A stretch of DNA of 64,000 bases from Watersipora subatra (Eukaryota > Bryozoa > Gymnolaemata > Cheilostomatida > Watersiporidae). The position numbers were made by a program, and so were the translations under genes. Shown here one piece after another: positions 36,301 through 48,300 of the stretch. The stretch is from contig NC_088708.1 in NCBI RefSeq assembly GCF_963576615.1, forward strand, positions 66,814,672-66,878,671, written 5' to 3'. Every line of letters starts with the position of its first letter. Position 1 is the stretch's first letter. The notes under the pieces are model-generated. The model did no database searches and was not told where the DNA came from. It was given only the letters and a program-made list of their open reading frames with translations.

Positions 36301-39300
36301 TTATAGATGAAACTTGTGTCCGTCTGTTTGTATCCTTTACAGGTTTCGGAGAGCCACATCGCTTACAGTAGATACTTTGGAAGTGCTTGTAACAAATTTA
36401 GTTCAATAAGTTAAGTTTAAAATTGAATAACTTATTTTTAAAATCAAAGGAGCCAAATCCTATTAGGTGTTATTAGTTGTCATCGTATTTATCACTTTTA
36501 TAAACATAAATACAAGCATTGTCTAACGTGATACAGTTCTCAAACAACTCTAAGTTAAAAATTGAATGGTTAATCTCAGATGTTCAATTTGGAACAATTG
36601 CACATACTATAAACTTCTTATTTAATACTTTGCTATGTATTACAGATAAACAAATGGAAATATTGTTTAGTTTATTAAATAGTATAAAAATGTTTGTATA
36701 TTAATTGCTTTACTATTTATATTAATAAATATTAAAATGCATATAGTTCGGCACAAAATAAAACTAAAGGTTTAAATTAGAATTTAATTACAAATCGAGA
36801 GATGTGAGCTGCAGTGATATGCTAGAATTTTTTATATTCTGTATTGTAATGTATCGGTATATTGTAAATAGAAATGGTAATTTCAATTGATATTAACAGT
36901 TATTAGTATGAAAAAACTTTCATCGTGTAGTATATCTAGTGGCAAGAGTTGGAGAGGCATAATGTTAGGCTAAACCGCATCTCGAAATATTAAAGAGCTA
37001 TAAATAAGATACAATATTGACAAAGCTTTAGCCAAGAAACGCCAAAAGAGGAGATTGCTAGAACAAAAGAATGAGATATAACAAAGGCTATTTGAAAGAT
37101 CTCTGGCAAAAGACAAACAAATACCTGAAAATAAATAAGGAAGTAGTCCAGCTTTCTCTTAGTTGATCCCCTGTCAAAGTACTGACCACATGTGTCAAGA
37201 AGGCAGCATGTCAGTCTCAAACGGAACAGATGTGGTGGTGGATCTGTCAGGAATAACACATCATCAGCAATACTTATGCGTACTTGAAAATGAACCAATT
37301 GACACATATGTATATACACAACATAAAACAGAGAGGCGTCAATCTGACAAGTACAGTATGCACACAGATATAAATGGTACCTAAGAGTGAAGGGACTTCT
37401 TTGTCGTAGCTGACACCAAATGTTATGAAGCTGTACAGAGTCTTGAAGATGACCGCGGAGTCGACGAGTCGGTAGTTATACAGTTCGCCGAGAAATTTGA
37501 CTACAGCCAATCTTCTTTGGTTATACTTGGGATGGTTCATTTCCATCCCTAACCGGATGTCTTCTAGAACACCATCTACTACTTGCACGATCACATCCTC
37601 CTACAGAACAAGCCAAAAAACCATGAGAAAATAACTACTTACGCTTTCAATAAGATTATGGGTAAATTTTACGAAACTAGAGGTCTTATATCATCATATC
37701 GACAATAAAATAAGGCAGGACCAAATAGCTTTCAAATTACTCATAAGATATATACTAGGATAAATAACTCTATGACTTGTTGTAGTACATAAACACATTC
37801 AACTAAAAAACCCAGTATCTCAGCAAACATTGCAAATATTAAATTGCAAACAAATTGCAAACATACCTAGCAAGGGAAGCAGAAAGAGTAAATATGAAAA
37901 CAAGAGCAGACACCTTGACTTCTTAGCCCGGTGTGAGATACTGTGCTGCTTATTAACCTGAACAGCTATGTTGGACATTGAGATGAAACCATCAGGACAG
38001 ACAACTCTCAATGTGTTGGTAAGAAAAGCAAACTGCTAAGACACTAAGACAAAGTGCGTATTCGTATTAAAATGGAACCGGGTCCATCTTTTAACCTACT
38101 AAATTAGACCAAAAGGAATCTCCTACTAACGTGATAGGAGGCGAGACCGGCGAGAAGGTTGGCCACGCAGTGGATATTCCCGTATTTAACATTCCATACA
38201 GCCATAATAGCACTGCTGGCATACGATTTCATTTCCTCATCTTTCCATTCTAGCTTTCGCATCTGTCGTAGCACCTAACAAAAATGTATTCAAACGTCTA
38301 AACATGACAACAAAATGTGAGTTAACAGATATCTAACAATACTGAGTTTGTAATGTAGTGACTCTATGCATGTTCATTACATAGCGGGGGTAGCACACCA
38401 TAGCCGCTGTAACAGATTTTCCTACCTTTTCAGTGGAGAGTTTGTTGAGATCTTTATAGAGGAGTTTTCTGATGTATTCGTGCTTGGGTGGTCGACGCTC
38501 CCTAATAATGTTTTGATTGCTAGGCGGGTTGCAGAAATAAAAAGCATTGTCTATCATTGTGTTGTAGCGAGTGTCGAGGCTCAGGACTGCCTTCTTTCTC
38601 ATCATCACCTCCTGCAGAGAAGAACAGCCTTGCTATACATGGCGTATAAGCTGAAAGTGAGCACTGCATTCTGGGTAGCTGACATGTTGAATTCATAACC
38701 CTTCAATCGCATTCGCTAGTCTGTCTCCTAAACCTTGACACAAAGCACAACTTGCGTTGATAGGTAAAAGAATATGATTGATGATGAACTATGATTAGTA
38801 CCTACAAAATATTTTTTTGGATTAATCAACTTACGGTTTTCAAAAAAGTATCACCATGAAACAGCTAGAACCACTCCTAATTAAGCATGAAATTACTCCG
38901 TTCTTATATTCACTTTGTGCGTCCAAACTGTCAAACGCTGAAGCCGATATTCTTGCAAGGATACACTATATTTTGGTTATTCTTTCAATAGCCCAAAAAC
39001 ATCTTCAACACTTCAAGTAACTAAATAGAACATGAAAGCAAAGACATTATATAAACCTATTTGAAAACAAAGTGAATCGAAGTGCAGACTTGGCAATGCG
39101 CAGGTTCGGTAGTAAAATGGGTGGCACAAAAACCCATCGAGATACTTAGTCTAACTTACACTAGATATAGGCTAAATTAGTTTGTGTTTTTCCTTACACA
39201 TTTGAATTTCATTGTTAGGATCTACCAGCTTCTTCACTTTTACTTACAAATTCGTAATGCTTTGAAAAAGTGCGGAAGTCCTAAAAATTCCTTATAATAT

Positions 39301-42300
39301 CGACACAAATATTAGCTCAAATTTGATGCTGGTTGTTGAAGAATTTGCACGTAGAGAAGTCGGCCTGTACCAGAATATTTTTACACAAAAACTGACCAAT
39401 TCTATAAAATATAATCATATCTATCTCTACCTTTGATGATAAAAAATACAAAATATGTGGTGCTTCCAGATGTGAAGTTTAGAATATTTACGCACAGTCT
39501 AGATTTTAGCCTGAGTATCAATTTTAACATTCAGTTGCTTGAATTTATCGATGTCAAGGCCTTTTGATGATGTAGCATTCAATTGGATTGGTGAAGCTCT
39601 TGTGAACACATATTAAAACAGTGGTAGCTCGCGGCTTACACTAACCAGTAGCTGACAGTAGTTATTGGTGTAGAGGAGCCGCTGATAAACATCAGCTATT
39701 CGTTTGAAAGGAGTCTTCGCTGAAGTCTTAGTGCCCATGTCGACGACTGCAAAACCCGGCGGTAATCTCGCGCATCAAGACGCCTGCGGCGTTAGCATTG
39801 GCGGCTTATGTCCACATAAAGCTGCGTGGCAGATGAGTGTATAAAAAAGGCCACTCGCCATGCCGTTTCGAAAGCGCTGACCTTCACCTGTACAGTGCAT
39901 TTCGGGAAGGTTAAGCCTGCAGCTCCTTTGCGAGAGTTGAACAGTGATGAATTCTTGCGTTAACTGCCTGTAACTATGGTGCTCGGCGCGTAGGTTCCCA
40001 TTTCACCGCCGATAGTCCTACGATCCGGCCACCGGTGCTTGCGATGGGTTAAAAGGCCTAAATGGCAAGTGTCATCTAGTATATGCAGTACTGTTGCTGT
40101 GCAGTCAAGGCTAACTTCATACAACCCTATCAAACTCACTCACAGCTCAAAGTGAGCAACAATATTTCACAGATAATCCAGAGATAATCCACAGATTATC
40201 CACAGTATCTTATGAACCCAACCACAGAGATGACAGGGGTTACCAGATAGACGCGAGTGCGGTGGTGCGAGTCTGGACTTCTATAGAGGTATCTGCCACA
40301 GCTCTCCAACATAGCGCATGCCATATCTATGTTGTGGTGGCTAAACTCAAACATGAGCATCTTGAGGCACTTCAGGACCTCAGTCTTGGGAAATACGCCA
40401 AACTTCACAAGCTCTCCTACAAAACAACAGCACATCTCAATGCTCTTCCCTCACACATAATCTGATTCTAAGCTCTACACAATGACAGCTCAATGAAGCC
40501 CACCACCATTCTAGTCCAAAACTGTACAGCAATAGGACATGGCCACACAAGCCATTGGAGGCGCTAATCACTGTGTATAGACTATATTTCAGATGGCTTT
40601 GACAACTAAATTCCACCCTAACTTTTTGTCGACTCGGCGTACGCATCTCAGCAGTTAGACGGAAGGTTCAGGATTTAAAACTAAATTCATCCAACATAGA
40701 CAGAATTAAGAACTACCTATGAACATCAATTTTTATAGATGGTGCGGCTGTCCCGCAAACATGTTGAAATGTAAAAAACTATGTAGGCAAACTTTTAGTT
40801 ACCCAACTAACCATGCTAGACCTCTCTCATCAATGCACTCTCCACTCTGCTACAGTCTAACAAAGCAATATGTGACTGAACCATACTTCAAGTCAAGGAA
40901 TGTTATAGATAACTACAGAAAAGTGTTTCCAGCACAATATCGCAAGTCCTATAGCTCGCTCTAGAACTTACCCATAAACCGAACGCACTTTATTTTGGAT
41001 TCAATTTTTATCTGATCTTTCTTCCTGACAAGCCAGCGGAAATCTAGAATGAGAAACTTGCAGAGTTCTGAGGAAACATCCGGCATGCAGGGGTCAAGGG
41101 TCGCCACTAAGCGAGAGTAGAAAGGCAGCAAGTCATACCTGCAACGGAGAGAAGGTTGATACTGTAATCACCTAAGATGTAAGTGTGTGGCTCATTGTTA
41201 TCAAAAGCAAAGAAAGGCTCATAATCTACACTATAACAAACCAAATTCAGGGCCAGTGCGGATTTTTCACTGCTAGATTTTATTTGCTATAACTGGACAC
41301 AGGGTTTAACAAAAAGACAAACATTTAGATTTATATATATAGATAAGAGCAGTGTCTGTTCGAAGCCACACCAAGAATGTTAGGAACAAAATTGCTTCAC
41401 GCCGAAATTGAACTCATGTACTGCAACTTCCAGTTTAGCACTTTAACCGCTATTCCATTAAATTACTCTTTCATATTTGTATATAAACAAAAAGAAACAA
41501 TTTTCTGCATGCGTTCAGCTAATAAAAAATATTGGTGTTGAGCCAATAAAAAATACGCCCATCCTGAGTGTAGTTTCGCTTTGCAAACACCTTTATATTT
41601 TATCGCAGTTTATTGTTAGCAATGACCAGCTGTGCTAGACGCATTACAGCTGCTAAGTTTTACTAATTCAAATTTTATCAGTAATAAAAATGTCGTGAAC
41701 TGTAATAAAATTGATAAATCATCCGACTCGGACATGCTCACGATCTTTTCAAAAATGGCCGAAAAAGTGAGTCCTCATTCTCATTCTACAAAGCATTTGT
41801 GGTAATTTTCATGACATCAGCTGATGTAAAAATTTTTGATGATAAACAGGATATTAAAATATTTTGTATAGACTGCATGGTTCAGAAGCCATGACGGTTT
41901 ATAAGCGCCGCTGTTAAATATTGGGTTTTACCCAAGATGTAATTATGCCCCGGTAAAGAAATTAATAAAATAAATAAATTAATTTGGTAGCGAAAGAGTT
42001 AATTATGCAGATACTGATTACTCCTGATGATCTCTCACAATGCAAGGAACTGCCAAGTTCACTAGTACCTATAATAGTGTACGCATGGAAAAAGTCTCCA
42101 GGCAACATAATTATGCAAAAAACATAGAAGGTTGTATTTTTTAATAAAGTGTGTATCAGCGATAATAAAACTCGAAGACTTTATTATAACATTTTAAGGC
42201 CGAAACTGAATATTAAAACAAAAGTAATTAGAAAAACCTTTTCAAAAACATTATCCTTGCTCATAAGAAAAACCTATACTATTTTTATTAACCGCTGAAA

Positions 42301-45300
42301 GTGCAGACTTGATAGTGCTGTTAAAAAATGCTCTGAGATATTTATTTGGTTCTCATGAAGTAAATTTTACGCAATAATTCAGCAGGCTCAAACAGACACA
42401 ATATATAGTACCTCAAAGGTGACAATCACAAGGTTACCTCGTACGGGGAACAGCGAAAAGGTGCTTAGCCAGCCTCTTCCTGTTTCTCTTTGTATTGTGA
42501 GTCATACAGAAGTCGTGGGCAGCCCTGTCAATGAGCTCTCGATTCACGCAGTTACTCAAGTCTTGTAGGAACTTGTCAAACATCAACTTAGAGGTTGTCG
42601 CTACTTCCACAGTGTCTTCTGATGCTAAAAATGATAAAGACAGCTCAATCATGATTTTCTAGATAGCAACACAGCAACAATTGTACCAAACTATTGCTAA
42701 TAGTGATTGTTACAAATGTAGAAAAAGAAAACTCAACAATGCCAGGTTCAAGAGTATAAGTTTTATCGCTTTATTACCTGTGAACTAATTCTACTAAACT
42801 TTTCATTATTGTGTGATTATTATTGTTATTGAAGATCACTACAATCAGCCAACTATTCTATTGTCGGAGATTTCAAGAGGTTTGTAAATCCAAAACAGTC
42901 GTGTCACGGCAAACGATTTTAACAATCAAACTCACATACCCGCTGAAAAATATCCAAGCATATTTCTAAGATGCGCACACACAATTGGTGTTTATTTTCC
43001 TATTTGTCTGTAAAAAGAATTCAAAGCTACATAAAAAAATTTAATAGACTTATCAATTTCATTAAACCACAACTTTACTTGAGAGTAGTCTTCTACACAT
43101 AGATGGGCTCATGAGTAGACAACTGAATACTGGTATATTGTGAAATTAATTCTTTAGAGCAATGGCTGAACGCTGACTACTGATAGGAACAATGACAAAG
43201 CTACGGAAAAGGTTTTTGCCAAGGACATCTCATATTTAAACACTTCAATAATTCATCAATAATTGACCATTCATCAACTATTGAAGCAACTAGCCGATCC
43301 AGGGTCAGTGATTGACATTGGGATAAACTTACTCTCTGTGTCACCCATCTCTCCCTCCTCTAGATGGAGTTCTTCTTGGAGCTCCTCATCTTGCTGGGAG
43401 GTCTTGTCTGCCTCCTCTTTACCTTCCAATAGTTCTTGCTCCACGTCCTCCACCTTTAAATCTTCCTCTTTCTCTTCTACACAAGTTAAAGCTAAGTATG
43501 ACCATATAAAATCCCACACTATTTTATTTGCATTAACAAATTACTTATGTTTTGCTATCGATGTTACATGATATTGTGCAGGTTCTACATCCCACAGATA
43601 CTATTCAAACCACCAAGCAGTGCAGTCCCGAGTTATTAAACCAAACTTTGTCTGAGCCATAGATATAATAAACCCTATTTATTTATATCTATGGCTTATT
43701 ACCGTTTACAGCTTATTATATCTATGATCTGGGCAAAGGAATACCAATACAAAACTGCACAATATAAACCTGCTGGGGAGGTTGGTGTTGCATTACATAG
43801 TTCGAAGAGCGCAGAGAGTACTTACTCTTGCTAGGTGATTCTGCCAACTCCTCTTCAGCAGGCGTCCCTTCTGAAGGCTGACTGTCCCTGAGCAGTATCT
43901 GCGGAACTGTCGCCTTGAGGTCGGCCAACTTCTCATAGAACTGTTGAGTCTCCTCATCTTCGTACAGGCTCGTATCGCCGTCGTAGTGAAACTCCTGCGC
44001 AGCGCTGAACTCTATGTCGCCGTCATCACCCCCAAACTCTGTCAGAGAAAGAGAATCTTGAGCTAATCTCATCATGCAGACGGGAAAAAATATTTACTAG
44101 CACAAGAGCCAAATACCCATTAAACAGCTACGATTTCTTTGACACAAATGAATCAAGGAGCTAATGCGTACAATTTGTTACAATGATTAAACTGTCATGC
44201 AGTGACATAATATCACAGCTATAATATCAATATAACACACTGCCTAATGGTGTGCTTTGATAGGCATTTCTATGCAACCATACTCTAATTGTGAATAAAG
44301 TCAAAAACAGTATCACATATGTGAAATAAGCTGGACCTTTTGTTGGAAAACTAAAATTCTCATTTACAACATTGTTACTCATAGTGAATTTAGTCAATAG
44401 TCATAAATTATATATTAAATTAATCCTCATTTTGTCCTAATTTCAAATATGTAAAGTAAACAGCTGTAAAATTGTTATTGAATGATTATGTAGACTGAAT
44501 TTTGCGCATTTCATTTTTTAATAATAGTTGAATATAACAATCTGTACAGTTATAATCACTCTACATACATTTCATTTTGGTTGTTTCAAGTCACATACAT
44601 CTATATGATTTAAAATAAGCAAATGAGTGTGTGGTTAATATTTTGTCCCAGCAAATAAAAAAGTATGTGGTGTCATCATTGTTTCACACTCGAAGACTCT
44701 TAGCACCATATTTTTAATCCCAATACGAAACAGTTGGTTCCGTTATTGAATTCACAGACTATTCGGTTTCGCTATAGCCTTGTGTTGACACTGATCATTT
44801 CAACATCATGGTGACACATACCGAATGACCCAGCAAACCTTTTCAACTATGACAACATCGGGATGTCCATAGAGAATATGAGCACGAGCAAAGTTAGAGT
44901 AACAATGCCGCAACATGAAGCAACACTAAATCATATAAACCTATAGTTCAACCTGTAAACTTACTGTGGTTAACCAGCTCACAAATCTCTTCGTCAACTA
45001 AATCCTGCAAAAAGAAAGCGACATCTTACAGTAATAGGTTAATGTAGGAGAGAAAATTAAACTCAAAGTACAGCAGTAACAATGCACCTGCCTGAACATG
45101 CCTTACATGCCTATAGCAAACTTTCGATTTCCCATATATTTTTAAATTTTTCAAAAGAAAAATATATATAATTATAATAATAATTATAATCTGTTATAAT
45201 TTACAGCTAAGATGTTTAGCTGCAGAGGCACCAGAGTACTTGATATGCAGGACTCACGCTCAGAGTCTGAACATTGGAAAGAAGTTTGCCATGGCTGCTT

Positions 45301-48300
45301 TTCAGATGGTCATACTTCTCTTGTCTGTCTGCGTTCAGCTCTCCCTTGGTTAATATAATCCGCCTGTTCTGCCACTCCATGTACTGCAGGTCCTGCAAAA
45401 ACACAACAAAACCACATGCATGCAGATATGCGTCGTCGAAGGTGAGCTGATTACATGGTGAGTCAATGGAAAAGCTTCTGAGCAGAAGCATGAATATGAG
45501 TTATCCCTTGCTTATTTTTGCTTCTGACACAAAGTGTGGACAACTCCCCGCCATGAATATCATTACTGATCATACAATGATCAATAGCACTGTAACAGTG
45601 CTATTGATCATTGTATGAAGGTGGTAGTGGAAAAATGCCAGTATAAGTGCATCCGCCACATCCAACCAAATATAAGCCATATGATGAGACACAGTTTGCA
45701 ATTTTGGATTGGAAATTCTGATTAGTTGACAAACTTTAGGTCTATCGATTTTTACTAGCATAAAACTTGGAAGTAGCCCAAGGCTAATCAATCATTATAA
45801 TAGTTACAAATACCTCTAGTCGGTACCACGCTGCTCAGAGACACCAGCATTTGAATGAAGAAGCTCAAGAGGCAGAATACAACTAGCAACAATCCTTTAT
45901 GATGGATACCATTGCTGATGTGACTATAAAAAAAGCTTTCTAACAAGTTTGTCGGTTATTTGCAAAATGCAAAAGCTACTTCCTGTTTATGTGTAACAGT
46001 CGTCACTACTGTCAATGCTGAGTGAGCGCATTACTAATAGCTCCAAAGAGCACTGTCAAATAATATGGGTAAAATAATATTTATGGCTGACCTTGTCCTC
46101 CTTCTGCAGCTGGTTACACAAACTGTTGTAGTAATCTTTGAGCAGGTTCCTGCAGCCTCTCTGTTTCTCCGCTGGCAGCGTAGGGCAGGAGGGTATAGTC
46201 AGATTATATTTCTCTGCCAGCACCCTAGAACATCCATTATAGGTCCGATGAACGATAAGGCAAATGTGCTACATTAGGAAAACAAAGTGATACTGATAGA
46301 AGAAAAGTAGTAATGCAATAGTATAATTAGAAGTGGCAGTTCACAGAATCCAGAGCAAGCACTCACGCTTGGTTAATACTACAATATGCCTTGTAACAAC
46401 ACAATCCTCTCCCTACCAGTTATGCACCTTCATTTTAACCCTAATAGTCTTACCCTTGCATCACCACTCAAACCACCCGTGATTTTGCATTAAATTTCTA
46501 CTAGTTGTCCTAATTGTACTAGTACATGATTGGCAGTATGCCAGTATGACACAGCATATAAAAAATATTTTATGCAAACTGTGTGTGTGCGCAAACCAAA
46601 CATCAGAATTACTGTTCAGAGGAGCATAGAAAACTGCTTCAATAGGTCAGGCATATGTAAGACCCTACCGATACTTGCGAGGCACAAGACCAGCATAGTC
46701 GCTGCCGCAGTGCCGGCAGAAGCTTTGAATTATGGAGACATTGTTATGTTCATCTTTGTCATAGTTTATAAGAATATTGAGCTGGTTGGAGAGGGTGTTG
46801 AGAGAGCCTTTCTCAGGTAGGATCCCGACAGAGACGAGTTCTGCAAAGAATCTCAGGTCAACCCTGAACTTGCTCTGATTTGTTACCTGAAAGTGAGGAA
46901 AAAAAGGAAACAACTTCCATTAAAACCAAAAATTCACTAGAAATAAATTTACCAAAACCAAAATTATAAAGTTCAAGTTTTGAATGATAGTAATTTAATA
47001 AATTGATTAAATTAAAATTTTGACTTTGATCACGACGAAGTACGAGAAACAATAACGAAAAGTCATTAAACGAAATGAAAGACATGAACTGGCAGAGTTG
47101 AGTTGGACATCAGTGCAAAATAAACCTAAAATCAATAAAGAAAGCTAACTAGAGTTAACTCTAGTTAAGCTAACTAGTAAACTAGAGATTAACTAGAGGT
47201 CAACTAAAGGTTAACTAGAATTATCTACTAAGTCAAGAAGTTAATGCATAGAACAGGATTTTTTCTGTTATTCAGATGGAATGCTAGCATAAGGCCATTT
47301 ACGAGCTGTACAACAATACCTGTTTCAAGTGGCTTATTCTAGGTCATTGAACACAAAAGAAATTACAAAAACAGACATATTTTACAAAATAAAAAATGCA
47401 CTGCACACAATTTGTAGTTTAGCATTGGTGAGCTAAGATATGGTCGATTAGATAAAACAGCAAGTAAGACAATGAATTATCTCAATGTCAGCTGTAATGA
47501 ATAGGAATATTACAGCACATCAGAGCGAGGTCTTGCAGAATCATTCATCAACCAAAATCATGTTTTTAAAACAATTTTAATGAATCACTTCTCACAATAG
47601 AATGATTCTAAATTAGTCATTTTACCAATCCAATTACCTCAAACACAAAACTCTCTATTTCGCGACAACAGAATCTGAGCCAATATCAAAAATTCACTGA
47701 TTACAGCCTCTGCATAGACTACGAGTTCAGTAGATCCTCCAAATCTAGCTCACAACACCACTATCAGCTTTTTAACAAATTTAAATGCTCAATAAGTCCT
47801 CTCAGCGATAAAGAGATAGTCGACCTTCAAGGCATACCTTGTCATCCTTCTTCTGAAGAAGAACCTTTTGCCAGTTATCAAGCAGAGCATCCGCAAACTC
47901 CGCATACCTCTCATGCAGAAGGCAGCAAACTTCTATAGCTGATGGAATGTCAGACATTTTTAGTTTTGTCTCCACAATTGCAGTGGCCTGTGTAAATGCA
48001 TTTCAAAACTCAGCCTTGAGATGGAGTACAGAAGTAAAAGGCTTACAATGATAGCATGCTACATAATGCACCAGATGTTAGCCTTTGATCAGTCAATTCT
48101 TACCACTTCTGAGATGTACTTGGTTAGATTGAGAGACATGATCTCTTTCATAAGACCGTCCTTCTGACTCTCTGTATATGATTTCTACAGTAAATATGAC
48201 ACAAGTGACAAGAAGGGGAACAAATCAGGCAACACAACAAACATTGTTACAAAAGTGTATGTCTAACATGATAAAATGATGTACTCAATAAAAATAAATA

